The notes: generated from the sequence alone by a model not told the origin. Positions 30,101 to 43,574 are shown, numbered from the stretch's first letter. The stretch: 64,000 nt of DNA from Brassica napus (GCF_020379485.1 NC_063434.1:27847401-27911400); one strand, 5' to 3'. A program made the numbers and translations.

Positions 30101-33100
30101 TCACTAACATATGATGAAGGTCAAAGAGGTTTGGAACTTTTTGTCTCCATTTCCTAGAAAATAGCGATTTTATAGTGGTTAGTCCACCAATTTAGGAGTA
30201 TTATGAAGTTTTACTAAATTAATTGACAAAAAATTAAAACGATGCCCATGTACCATGAAAATGAGTTTAATATACATTAATACAAATGTAGAATGTGTTT
30301 AGAAATTTTAAAACAACCCCAAAGATCATATGCTTCATTATTAGAGCATTTACCGAAAAATTCAGTATTTTCGTAGGGGTTAGCCCATAGATTTTGAGAA
30401 AAATTCAAAAATATGAAAAATCTGTTTTAATGCATAGTTGCATCCTTCACTAACATATGATGAAGGTCAAAGAGGTTTGGAACCTTTTTTGTCTCCGTTT
30501 TCTAGAGAATAGCGATTTTATAGTGGTTAGTCCACCAATTTAGGAGTATTATGAAGTTTTACTAAATTAATTGACAAAAAATTAAAACGATGCCCATGTA
30601 CCATGAAAATGAGTTTAATATACATTAATACAAATGTAGAATGTGTTTAGAAATTTTAAAACAACCCCAAAGATCATATGCTTCATTATTAGAGCATTTA
30701 CCGAAAAATTCAGTATTTTCGTAGGGGTTAGCCCATAGATTTTGAGAAAAATTCAAAAATATGAAAAATCTGTTTTAATGCATAGTTGCATCCTTCACTA
30801 ACATATGATGAAGGTCAAAGAGGTTTGGAACCTTTTTGTCTCCGTTTTTCTAGAGAATAGCGATTTTATAGTGGTTAGTCCACCAATTTAGGGAGTATTA
30901 TGAAGTTTTACTAAATTAATTGACAAAAAATTAAAACGATGCCCATGTACCATGAAAATGAGTTTAATATACATTAATACAAATGTAGAATGTGTTTAGA
31001 AATTTTAAAACAACCCCAAAGATCATATGCTTCATTATTAGAGCATTTACCGAAAAATTCAGTATTTTCGTAGGGGTTAGCCCATAGATTTTGAGAAAAA
31101 TTCAAAAATATGAAAAATCTGTTTTAATGCATAGTTGCATCCTTCACTAACATATGATGAAGGTCAAAGAGGTTTGGAACTTTTGTTGTCTCCATTTCCC
31201 TAGAAAATAGCGATTTTATAGTGGTTAGTCCACCAATTTAGGGAGTATTATGAAGTTTTACTAAATTAATTGACAAAAAATTAAAACGATGCCCATGTAC
31301 CATGAAAATAATTTTAATATACATCAATACAAATGTAAAATGTGTTTAGAAATTATAAAACAACCCCAAAGATCATATGCTTCATTATTAAAGCATTTAC
31401 CGAAAAAAATCCCATAGATTTTGAGAAAAATTCAAAAATATGAAAATTCTGGATTAATGCATAGTTGCATCCTTCACTAACATATGATGAAGGTCAAAGA
31501 GGTTTCGAACTTTTGTTGTCTCCATTTTCCTAGAAAATAGCGATTTTATAGTGGTTAGTCCACCAATTTAGGGAGTATTATGAAGTTTTACTAAATTAAT
31601 TGACAAAAAATTAAAACGATGCCCATGTACCATGAAAATGAGTTTAATATACATTAATACAAATGTAGAATGTGTTTAGAAATTTTAAAACAACCCCAAA
31701 GATCATATGCTTCATTATTAGAACATTTACCAAAAAATTCAGCATTTTCGTAGGGGTTAGCTCATAGATTTTGAGAAAAATTCAAAAATATGAAAATCTG
31801 TTTTAATGCATAGTTGCATCCTTCACTAACATATGATGAAGGTCAAAGAGGTTTGGAACCTTTTTGTCTCCGTTTTCTAGAGAATAGCGATTTTATAGTG
31901 GTTAGTCCACCAATTTAGGGAGTATTATGAAGTTTTACTAAATTAATTGACAAAAAATTAAAATGATGCCCATGTACCATGAAACAGAGTTTAATGTACA
32001 TTAATACAAATGTAGAATGTGTTTAGAAATTTTAAAACAACCCCAAAGATCATATGCTTCATTATTAGAGCATTTACCGAAAAATTCAGTATTTTCGTAG
32101 GGGTTAGCCCATAGATTTTGAGAAAAATTCAAAAATATGAAAAATCTGTTTTAATGCATAGTTGCATCCTTCACTAACATATGATGAAGGTCAAAGAGGT
32201 TTGGAACCTTTTTGTCTCCGTTTTTCTAGAGAATAGCGATTTTATAGTGGTTAGTCCACCAATTTAGGGAGTATTATGAAGTTTTACTAAATTAATTGAC
32301 AAAAAATTAAAACGATGCCCATGTACCATGAAAATGAGTTTAATATACATTAATAAAAATGTAGAATGTGTTTAGAAATTTTAAAACAACCCCAAAGATC
32401 ATATGCTTCATTATTAGAGCATTTACCGAAAAATTCAGTATTTTCGTAGGGGTTAGCCCATAGATTTTGAGAAAAATTCAAAAATATGAAAAATCTGTTT
32501 TAATGCATAGTTGCATCCTTCACTAACATATGATGAAGGTCAAAGAGGTTTGGAACCTTTTTTGTCTCCGTTTTTCTAGAGAATAGCGATTTTATAGTGG
32601 TTAGTCCACCAATTTAGGGAGTATTATGAAGTTTTACTAAATTAATTGACAAAAAATTAAAACGATGCCCATGTACCATGAAAATGAGTTTAATATACAT
32701 TAATACAAATGTAGAATGTGTTTAGAAATTTTAAAACAACCCAAAGATCATATGCTTCATTATTAGAGCATTTACCGAAAAATTCAGTATTTTCGTAGGG
32801 GTTAGCCCATAGATTTTGAGAAAAATTCAAAAATATAAAAATTCTGTTTTAATGCATAGTTGCATCCTTCACTAACATATGATGAAGGTCAAAGAGGTTT
32901 GGAATTTTTGTTATCTCCATTTCCTTAGAAAATAACGATTTTATAGTGGTTAGTCCACCAATTTAGGGAGTATTATGAAGTTTTACTAAATTAATTGACA
33001 AAAAATTAAAACGATGCCCATGTACCATGAAAATGAGTTTAATATACATTAATACAAATGTAGAATGTGTTTAGAAATTTTAAAACAACCCCAAAGATCA

Positions 33101-34844
33101 TATGCTTCATTATTAGAGCATTTACCGAAAAATTCAGTATTTTCGTAGGGGTTAGCCCATAGATTTTGAGAAAAATTCAAAAATATGAAAAATCTGTTTT
33201 AATGCATAGTTGCATCCTTCACTAACATATGATGAAGGTCAAAGAGGTTTGGAACTTTTTTTGTCTCCGTTTTTCTAGAGAATAGCGATTTTATAGTGGT
33301 TAGTCCACCAATTTAGGGAGTATTATGAAGTTTTACTAAATTAATTGACAAAAAATTAAAACGATGCCCATGTACCATGAAAATGAGTTTAATATACATT
33401 AATACAAATGTAGAATGTGTTTAGAAATTTTAAAACAACCCCAAAGATCATATGCTTCATTATTAGAGCATTTACCGAAAAATTCAGTATTTTCGTAGGG
33501 GTTAGCCCATAGATTTTGAGAAAAATTCAAAAATATAAAAATTCTGTTTTAATGCATAGTTGCATCCTTCACTAACATATGATGAAGGTCAAAGAGGTTT
33601 GGAACTTTTGTTGTCTCCATTTCCCTAGAAAATAGCGATTTTATAGTGGTTAGTCCACCAATTTAGGGAGTATTATGAAGTTTTACTAAATTAATTGACA
33701 AAAAATTAAAACGATGCCCATGTACCATGAAAATGAGTTTAATATACATTAATACAAATGTAGAATGTGTTTAGAAATTTTAAAACAACCCCAAAGATCA
33801 TATGCTTCATTATTAGAGCATTTACCGAAAAATTCAGTATTTTCGTAGGGGTTAGCCCATAGATTTTGAGAAAAATTCAAAAATATGAAAAATCTGTTTT
33901 AATGCATAGTTGCATCATTCACCAACATATGATGAAGGTCAAAGAGGTTTGAACCATTTTTGTCTCCGTTTTTCTAGAGAATAGCGATTTTATAGTGGTT
34001 AGTCCACCAATTTAGGGAGTATTATGAAGTTTTACTAAATTAATTGACAAAAAATTAAAATGATGCCCATGTACCATGAAACAGAGTTTAATGTACATTA
34101 ATACAAATGTAGAATGTGTTTAGAAATTTTAAAACAACCCCAAAGATCATATGCTTCATTATTAGAGCATTTACCGAAAAATTCAGTATTTTCGTAGGGG
34201 TTAGCCCATAGATTTTGAGAAAAATTCAAAAATATGAAAAATCTGTTTTAATGCATAGTTGCATCATTCACCAACATATGATGAAGGTCAAAGAGGTTTG
34301 AACCATTTTTGTCTCCGTTTTTCTAGAGAATAGCGATTTTATAGTGGTTAGTCCAACAATTTAGGGAGTATTATGAAGTTTTATTAAATTAAGTTACAAA
34401 AAATTAAAACGATGTCCATGTACCATGAAAATGAGTTTAATATACATTAATACAAATGTCGAATGTGTTTAGAAATTTTAAAACAACCCCAAAGATCATA
34501 TGCTTCATTATTAGAGCATTTAACGAAAAATTCTGTATTAGCCCATAGATTTTGAGAAAAATTTAAAAATATGAAAATTTTGTTTTAATGCATAGTTGCA
34601 TTCTTAATTAACATATGATGAAGGTCAAAGAGGTTTGGAACTTTTGTTGTCTCCGTTTTCCTAGAAAATAGCGATTTTATAGTGGTTAGTCCACAAATTT
34701 AGGGAGTATTATGAAGTTTTACTAAATTAATTGACAAAAAATTAAAACGATGCCCATGTACCATGAAAATGAGATTAATATACATTAATACAAATGTAGA
34801 ATGTGTTTAGAAATTTTAAAACAACCCCAAAGATCATATGCTTC

Positions 34845-34915
34845 ATTATTATATTTACCATTCAGTATTTTCGTAGAATATTTACCGAAACATTCAGTAT
34901 TTTCGTAGGGGTTAT
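34845..34915. repeat. Micro-duplication inside a satellite monomer
   Basis: The constant end of the monomer is present twice in a row: ATTTACCATTCAGTATTTTC, GTAGAATATTTACC, then GAAACATTCAGTATTTTCG. An extra copy of about 35 bp of the segment between ATTTACC and TTTTCGTAG has been inserted, the first copy being shortened. Confidence 0.7.
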
Positions 34916-36639
34916 CCATAGATTTTGAGAAAAATTCAAAAATATGAAAATTCCGGTTTAATGCATAGTTGCATCCTTCACTAACATATGATGAAGGTCA
35001 AAGAGGTTTGGAACTTTTGTTGTCTCCATTTCCCTAGAAAATAGCGATTTTATAGTGGTTAGTCCACCAATTTAGGGAGTATTATGAAGTTTTACTAAAT
35101 TAATTGACAAAAAATTAAAACGATGCCCATGTACCATGAAAATGAGTTTAATATACATTAATACAAATGTAGAATGTGTTTAGAAATTTTAAAACAACCC
35201 CAAAGATCATATGCTTCATTATTAGAGCATTTACCGAAAAATTCAGTATTTTCGTAGGGGTTAGCCCATAGATTTTGAGAAAAAATTCAAAAATATGAAA
35301 AATCTGTTTTAATGCATTGTTGCATCCTTCACCAACATATGATGAAGGTCAAAGAGGTTTGGAACCTTTTTGTCTCCGTTTTTCTAGAGAATAGCGATTT
35401 TATAGTGGTTAATCCACTAATTTAGGGAGTATTATGAAGTTTTGCTAAATTAAGTGACAAAAAATTAAAACGATGCTCATGTACCATGAAAATGAGTTAA
35501 TATACATTAATACAAATGTTGAATGTGTTTAGAAATTTTAAAACAACCCCAAAGATCATATGCTTCATTATTAGAGCATTTACCGAAAAATTCAGTATTT
35601 TCGTAGGGTACCCATAGATTTTGAGAAAAATTCAAAAATATAAAAATTCTGTTTTAATGCATAATTGCATCCTTCACTAACATATGATGAAGGTCAAAGA
35701 GGTTTGGAACTTTTGTTGTCTCCATTTCCCTAGAAAATAGCGATTTTATAGTGGTTAGTCCACCAATTTAGGGAGTATTATGAAGTTTTACTAAATTAAT
35801 TGACAAAAAATTAAAACGATGCCCATGTACCATGAAAATGAGTTTAATATACATTAATACAAATGTAGAATGTGTTTAGAAATTTTAAAACAACCCCAAA
35901 GATCATATGCTTCATTATTAGAGCATTTACCGAAAAATTCAGTATTTTCGTAGGGGTTAGCCCATAGATTTTGAGAAAAATTAAAATATGAAAAATCAGT
36001 TTTAATGCATAGTTGCATCCTTCACTAACATATGATGAAGGTCAAAGAGGTTTGGAACCTTTTTGTCTCCGTTTTTCTAGAGAATAGCGATTTTATAGTG
36101 GTTAGTCCACCAATTTAGGGAGTATTATGAAGTTTTACTAAATTAATTGACAAAAAATTAAAAAGATGCCCATGTACCATGAAAATGAGTTTAATATACA
36201 TTAATAAAAATGTAGAATGTGTTTAGAAATTTTAAAACAACCCCAAAGATCATATGCTTCATTATTAGAGCATTTACCGAAAAATTCAGTATTTTCGTAG
36301 GGGTTAGCCCATAGATTTTGAGAAAAAATTTAAAAATATGAAAAATCTGTTTTAATGCATTGTTGCATCCTTCACCAACATATGATGAAGGTCAAAGAGG
36401 TTTGGAACCATTTTTGTCTCCTTTTTTCTAGAGAATAGCGATTTTATAGTGGTTAGTCCACCAATTTAGGGAGTATTATGAAGTTTTACTAATTTAATTG
36501 ACAAAAAATTAAAACGATGCCCAAGTACCATGAAAATGAGTTTAATATACATTAATACAAATGTAGAATGTGTTTAGAAATTTAAAAACTACCCCAAAGA
36601 TCATATGCTTCATTATTATAGCATTTACCGAAAAATTCA

Positions 36640-39600
36640 GTATTTTTGTAGGGTTTAGCACATATATTTTGAGAAAAATTCAAAAAAATGAAATTTCTGT
36701 TTTAATGCATAGTTGCATCCTTCAATAACATATGATTAAGGTCAAAGAGGTTTGGAACTTTTGTTGTCTCCCTTTCCCTAGAAAAGAGCGATTTTATAGT
36801 GATTAGTCCACTAATTTAGGGAGTATTATGAAGTTTTACTAAATTAATTGACAAAAAATTAAAACGATGTCCATGTACCATGAAAATGAGTTTAATATAC
36901 ATTAATAAAAATGTAGAATGTGTTTAGAAATTTTAAAACAACCCCAAAGATCATATGCTTCATTATTAGAGCATTTACCGAAAAATTCAGTATTTTCGTA
37001 GGGGTTAGCCCATAGATTTTGAGAAAAATTCAAAAATATAAAAATTCTTTTTTAATGCATAGTTGCATCCTTCACTAACATATGATGAAGGTCAAAGAGG
37101 TTTGAAACTTTTGTTGTCTCCATTTCCCTAGAAAATAGCGATTTTATAGTGGTTAGTCCACCAATTTAGGGAGTATTATGAAGTTTTACTAAATTAATTG
37201 ACAAAAAATTAAAACGATGCCCATGTACCATGAAAATGAGTTTAATATACATTAATACAAATGTAGAATGTGTTTAGAAATTTTAAAACAACCCCAAAGA
37301 TCATATGCTTCATTATTAAAGCATTTACCGAAAAATTCAGTATTTTCGTAGGGGTTAGCCCATAGATTTTGAGAAAAATTCAAAAATATGAAAAATCTGT
37401 TTTAATGCATAGTTGCATCCTTCACCAACATATGATGAAGGTCAAAGAGGTTTGGAACCATTTTTGTCTCCGTTTTTCTAGAGAATAGCGATTTTATAGT
37501 GGTTAGTCCACCAATTTAGGGAGTATTATGAAGTTTTACTAAATTAAGTGACAAAAAATTAAAACGATGCCCATGTACCATGAAAATGAGTTTAATATAC
37601 ATTAATACAAATGTAGAATGTGTTTAGAAATTTAAAAACAACCCCAAAGATCATATGCTTCATTATTAGAGCATTTACCGAAAAATTCAGTATTTTCGTA
37701 GGGGTTAGCCCATAGATTTTGAAAAAAATTCAAAAATATGAAAAATCTGTTTTAATGCATAGTTGCATCCTTCACCAACATATGATGAAGGTCAAAGAGG
37801 TTTGGAACCATTTTTGTCTCCGTTTTTCTAGAGAATAGCGATTTTATAGTGGTTAGTCCACCAATTTAGGGAGTATTATGAAGTTTTACTAAATTAAGTG
37901 ACAAAAAATTAAAACGATGCCCATGTACCATGAAAATGAGTTTAATATACATTAATACAAATGTAGAATGTGTTTAGAAATTTTAAAACAACCCCAAAGA
38001 TCATATGCTTCATTATTAGAGCATTTACCGAAAAATTCAGTATTTTCGTAGGGGTCCCATAGATTTTGAGAAAAATTCAAAAATATGAAAAATCTGTTTT
38101 AATGCATAGTTGCATCCTTCACCAACATATGATGAAGGTCAAAGAGGTTTGGAACCATTTTTGTCTCTGTTTTTCTAGAAAATAGCGATTTTATAGTGGT
38201 TAGTCCACCAATTTAGGGAGTATTATGAAGTTTTACTAAATTAAGTGACAAAAAATTAAAACGATGCCCTTGTACCATGAAAATGAGTTTAATATACATT
38301 AATACAAATTTAGAATGTGTTTAGAAATTTTAAAACAACCCCAAAGATCATATGCTTCATTATTAGAGCATTTACCGAAAAATTCAGTATTTTCGTAGGG
38401 GTTAGGTTAGCCCATAGATTTTGAGAAAAATTCAAAAATATGAAAAATCTGTTTTAATGCATAGTTGCATCCTTCACCAACATATGATGAAGGTCAAAGA
38501 GGTTTGGAACCATTTTGTCTCCGTTTTTCTAGAGAATAGCGATTTTATAGTGGTTAGTCCACCAATTTAGGGAGTATTATGAAGTTTTACTAAATTAATT
38601 GACAAAAAATTAAAACGATGCCCATGTACCATGAAAATGAGTTTAATATACATTAATACAAATGTAGAATGTGTTTAGAAATTTTAAAACAACCCCAAAG
38701 ATCATATGCTTCATTATTATAGCATTTACCGAAAAATTCAGTATTTTCGTAGGGGTTAGCACATATATTTTGAGAAAATTTCAAAAATATGAAATTTCTG
38801 TTTTAATGCATAGTTGCATCCTTCAATAACATATGATTAAGGTCAAAGAGGTTTGGAACTTTTGTTGTCTCCCTTTCCCGAGAAAAGAGCGATTTTATAG
38901 TGATTAGTCCACCAATTTAGGGAGTATTATAAAGTTTTACTAAATTAGTTGACAAAAAATTAAAACGATGTCCATGTACCATGAAAATGAGTTTAATATA
39001 CATTAATAAATATGTAGAATGTGTTTAGAAATTTTAAAACAACCCCAAAGATCATATGCTTCATTATTAGATCATTTACCGAAAAAATTAGTATTTTCGT
39101 AGGGGTTAGCCCATAGATTTTGAGATAAATTCAAAAATATGAAAATTCTTTTTTAATGCATAATTGCATCATTCACTAACATATGATGAAGGTCAAAGAG
39201 GTTTGAAACTTTTGTTGTCTCCATTTCCCTAGAAAATAGCGATTTTATGGTGGTTAGTCCGCCTATTTAGGGTGTATTATGAAGTTTTACTAAATTAATT
39301 GACAAAAAGATTAAAACGATGTCCATGTACCATGAAAATGAGTTTAATATACATTAATAAAAATGTAGAATGTTTAGAAATTTTAAAACAACCCCAAAGA
39401 TCATATGCTTCATTATTAAAGCATTTACCGAAAAATTCAGTATTTTCGTAGGGGTTAGCCCATAGATTTTGAGAAAAATTCAAAAATAAGAAAAATCTGT
39501 TTTAATGCATAGTTGCATCTTTCACCAACATATGATGAAGGTCAAAGAGGTTTGGAACCATTTTTGTCTCTGTTTTTCTAGATAATAGCGATTTTATAGT

Positions 39601-41170
39601 GGTTAGTCCACCAATTTAGGGAGTATTATGAAGTTTTACTAAATTAAGTGACAAAAAATTAAAACGATGCCCTTGTACCATGAAAATGAGTTTAATATAC
39701 ATTAATACAAATGTCGAATGTGTTTAGAAATTTTAAAACAACCCCAAAGATCATATTCTTCATTATTAGAGCATTTACCGAAAAATTCAGTATTTTCGAA
39801 GGGGTTTAGCCCATAGATTTTGAGAAAAATTCAAAAATATGAAAAAATCTGTTTTAATGCATAGTTGCATCTTTCACCAACATATGATGAAGGTCAAAGA
39901 GGTTTGGAACCATTTTTGTCTCTGTTTTTCTAGAGAATAGCGATTTTATAGTGGTTAGTCCACCAATTTAGGGAGTATTATGAAGTTTTACTAAATTAAG
40001 TGACAAAAAATTAAAACGATGCCCTTGTACCATGAAAATGAGTTTAATATATATTAATACAAATGTCGAATGTGTTTAGAAATTTTAAAACAACCCCAAA
40101 GATCATATGATTCATTATTAGAGCTTTTACCGAAAATTTCAGTATTTTCGTAGGGGGTCCCATAGATTTTGAGAAAAATTCAAAAATATGAAAAATCTGT
40201 TTTAATGCATAGTTGCATCCTTCACCAATATATGATGAAGGTCAAAGAGGTTTGGAACCATTTTTGTCTCTGTTTTTCTAGAGAATAGCGATTTTATAGT
40301 GGTTAGTCCACCAATTTTGGGAGTATTATGATGTTTTACTAAATTAAGTGACAAAAAATTAAAATGATGCCCTTGTACCATAAAAATGAGTTTAATATAC
40401 ATGGTTAGCCCATAGATTTTGAGAAAAATTCAAAAATATGAAAAATATGTTTTAAAGCATACTTGCATCCTTCACCAACATATGATGAAGGTCAAAGAGG
40501 TCTGGAACCATTTTCGTCTCCTTTTTTCTAGAGAATAGCGATTTTATAGTGGTTAGTCCACCAATTTTGGGAGTATTATGAAGTTTTACTAAATTAAGTG
40601 ACGAAAAATTAAAACGATGCCCTTGTACCATGAAAATGACTTTAATATACATTAATACAAATGTCGAATGTGTTTAGAAATTTTGAAACTATCCCAAAGA
40701 TCATATTCTTCATTATTAGAGCATTTACCGAAGTATTTTCGTAGGGGTGCCCATAGATTTTGAGAAAAATTCAAAAATATGAAAAATCTGTTTTAATGCA
40801 TAGTTGCATCCTTCACCAACATATGATGAAGGTCAAAGAGGTTTGGAACCATTTTCGGCTCCGTTTTTCTAGAGAATAGCGATTTTATAGTGGTTAGTCC
40901 ACTAATTTAGGGAGTATTATGAAGTTTTACTAAATTAATTGACAAAAAATTAAAACGATGCCCATATACCATGAAAATGAGTTTAATATACATTAATACA
41001 AATGTAGAATGTGTTTAGAAATTTAAAAACAACCCCAAAGATCATATGCTTCATTATTAGAGCATTTACCGAATAATTTAGTATTTTCGTATGGGGTTAG
41101 CCCATAGATTTTGAGAACAATTCAAAAATATGAAAATTCTGTTTTAATTCATAATTGCATCCTTCAATAA
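36640..41170. repeat. Possible six-monomer (~2.1 kb) higher-order repeat
   Basis: A rare monomer variant occurs near 36650 and again near 38755, about 2105 bp apart, which is six monomers. Shared private marks are TAGCACATATATTTTGAG, GAAATTTCTG, TTCAATAACATATGATTAAG, AAAAGAGCGATTTTATAGTG followed by ATTAG, and GATGTCCATG in the same unit. A third related monomer with TTCAATAACATATGTTTAAG lies near 41165, further away because of a truncated unit between them. Monomers between these points carry other local marks such as CCCTTGTACC and AATGTCGAATG. Confidence 0.6.
40155..40402. repeat. Truncated satellite monomer
   Basis: Anchor-to-anchor spacing falls to 250 bp (40161 to 40411). The unit runs normally to AATATACAT and then jumps directly to GGTTAGCCCATAG, so about 100 bp of the monomer's end is missing. 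Confidence 0.85.
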
Positions 41171-42299
41171 CATATGTTTAAGGTCAAAGAGTTTTGGAAC
41201 TTTTGTTGTCTCCATTTCCCTAGATAATAACGATTTTATAGTGGTTAGTCCACCAATTTAGGGAGTATTATGAAGTTTTACTAAATTAATTGACAAAAAA
41301 TAAAACGATGCCCATGTACCATGAAAATGAGTTTAATATACATTTATGCATTTGTAGAATGTGTTTAGAAATTTTAAAACAACCCCAAAGATCATATGCT
41401 TTATTATTATAGCATTTATCGAAAAATTCATTATTTTCGTAGGGGTTAGCCCATAGATTTTGAGAAAAATTCAAAAATATAAAAATCCTGTTTTAATGCA
41501 TAGTTGCATCCTTCACTAATATATGATGAAGGTCAAAGAGGTTTGGAACCTTTTTTGTGTCCGTTTTTCTAGAGAATAACGATTTTATAGTGGTTAGTCC
41601 ACCAATCTAGGGATTATTATCAAGTTTTACTAAATTAATTGACAAAAAAATAAAACGATGCCGATGTACCATGAAAGAGAGTTTAATATACATTAATACA
41701 AATGTAGAATGTGTTTAAAAATTTTAAAACAACCCCAAAGATCATATGCTTCATTATTAGAGCATTTTCCGAAAAAATCAGTATTTTCGTAGGGGTTAAG
41801 CCATAGATTTTGAGAAAAATTCAAAAATAGGAAAATTCTGTTTTAATGCATAGTTGCATCCTTCACTAACATATGATGAAGGTCAAAGAGGTTTGGAACC
41901 TTTTGTGTCTCCGTTTTTCTAGAGAATTGCAATTTTATAGTGGTTAGTCCATCAATTTAAGGAGTATTATGATGTTTTACTAAATTAATTGATAAAAAAT
42001 TAAAATGATGCCAACGTACCATAAAAAAGAGTTTAATATACATTAACACAAATGTAGAATGTGTTTAGAAATTTTAAAACAACACCAAAGATCATAGGCT
42101 TCAGTATTATAGCATTTACCGAAAAATCAATTTTTTCGTAGGGGTGTTAACCCATAGATTTTGAAAAAAATTCAAAAATATTAAAATTCTATTTTAATGC
42201 AAAGTTGCATCCTTCACTAACATATAATGAAGGTCAAAGAGGTTTGGAACATTTTTGTCTCTGTTTTTCTAGAGAATAGCAATTTTATAGTGGTTAGTC

Positions 42300-42975
42300 C
42301 ACATAAGTAGGGAGTATTATGAAGTTTTAGTAAATTAATTGACAAAAAATTAAAACGATGCCCATGTACCATGAAAGAGAGTTTAATATACATTAATACA
42401 AATGTAGAATGTGTTTAGAAATTTTAAAACAACCCCAAAGATGATATGCTTCATTATTAGAGCATTTACCGAAAAATTCAGTATTTTCGTAGGGGTTAAC
42501 CCATAGATTTTGAGAAAATTCAAAAATATGAAAATTCGGTTTTAGTGCATAGTTGCATCTTTCACTAACATATGATGAAGGTCAAAGAGGTTTATGAAGT
42601 TTATACTGGTTAGTCCACATAAGTAGGGAGTATTATGAAGTTTTACTAAATTAATTGACAAAAAACTAAAACGATGCCCATGTACCATGAAAGAGAGTTT
42701 AATATACATTAATACAAATGTAGAATTTGTTTAGAAATTTTAAAACAACCCCAAAGATGATATGCTTCATTATTAGAGCATTTACCGAAAAATTCAGTAT
42801 TTTCGTAGGGGTTAACCCATAGATTTTGAGAAAAATTCAAAAATATGAAAATTCGGTTTTAGTGCATAGTTGCATCGTTCACTAACATATGATGAAGGTC
42901 AAAGAGGTTTGAAACTTTTGTTGTCTCCGTTTCCCTAGAAAATAGCGATTTTATAGTGGTTAGTCCATCAATTTA
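42300..42975. repeat. Duplicated and internally deleted terminal monomers
   Basis: The last two units share private marks: TCCACATAAGTAGGGAG, AAAGATGATATGC, GGGGTTAACCCATAG and TCGGTTTTAGTGC, so one was copied from the other. The unit anchored at 42502 has an internal deletion of about 33 bp between GAGGTTT and TGGTTAG (near 42590-42608). The array ends mid-monomer after CCATCAATTTAG. Confidence 0.75.
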
Positions 42976-42993
42976 GGGGGGGGAGGGGGGGGG
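42976..42993 (+). other. G-tract at the satellite boundary
   Basis: Eight G, one A and nine G follow the TTTAG of the last monomer and are succeeded by AGCTC. Intact monomers have GGGAGTATT here. This is the exact edge of the array. The tract could form a G-quadruplex on the plus strand. Its length in an assembly should be treated with caution. Confidence 0.9.
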
Positions 42994-43574
42994 AGCTCTA
43001 TAAAGACAGTAACGAAGGGTTTATATAGTTGTCTAAAATATTTAGTTACTAATATATGATATTAATGAGTTTCTGATAAAATGGAAATAAAGTTTTTGAA
43101 TGTAAGATACTCCGTATTAGACCAATCAAAACAGTAACTTTTATGAGATACTAGGTCCTTGTCCGCGCTACGCGCGGATAATATTTTGATTTTTTTTCAT
43201 ATTTTTGTACTATTATGTCAATTGTTTAGTTTTATAAAATGTTATGTTTTTACTGTAAATTTGGAATTAAAAATCTAATTTTTTCTTACTGTAAAGTAAG
43301 TTAATTTTTTTGAATCTTACCACAACACATTGTACACGAAGAGAATATAGTTGGTCTTTATATTTTTATTTGGTGTAATATTGAAAATTTTGATGGTTTG
43401 TTTAAATAGTTTTTTTAAATTATATATTTTAGAATTGATTTTCGTGACTATTCTATAATTGTCTAAAAAAAATTGTTTGTCCCATATAGACATTTACATA
43501 AATATGGACTTCTGATAAATTTGTTCATTGGGATATTTAGTTTCACTTTCAATTTTATTCTCTTTTTTGGCACC

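Larger units (their letters stand above)
1..42975. repeat. Satellite DNA array, ~350-bp monomer, ~122 copies
   Basis: The same AT-rich unit repeats head to tail. The anchor CATAGATTTTGAG recurs at about 9, 356, 708, 1057, 1405 and so on to 42818, with spacing of 347 to 353 bp. Each unit carries two CATATG (NdeI) sites, one single TTTAGGG inside CAATTTAGGGAGTATT, and a very constant stretch around ACCGAAAAATTCAGTATTTT. Two main monomer classes differ in the middle: TTTTTCTAGAGAATAGCG (with an XbaI site) and TTTCCCTAGAAAATAGCG. The array enters from the left edge and ends at 42975. I see no similarity to the Arabidopsis 178-bp centromere satellite. Crucifers have known 350-bp class subtelomeric satellites, and this could be a relative, but I cannot confirm the family. 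No internal half-repeat is evident. Confidence 0.97.

Noticed and set aside
8623..41474. Recurrent short minus-strand open frames (for example with NPYENTEFFGKCSNNEAYDLWGCFK) as a gene family
   Set aside because: They are the same reading of the satellite monomer, kept open only by repeat homogeneity and broken by each indel. There are no introns, promoter context or recognised domain.
1..42975. CENP-B box-like motif in the satellite (TTTTCGTAGGGG)
   Set aside because: Only the TTCG core agrees; the required downstream A and CGGG positions do not.
1..42975. Telomeric repeat (TTTAGGG) in the array
   Set aside because: It occurs once per ~350-bp monomer and never in tandem, so it is part of the satellite word rather than telomere sequence.
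1..42975. CRISPR array
   Set aside because: Units are contiguous ~350-bp monomers without variable spacers, and the surrounding genes are plant nuclear genes with introns.
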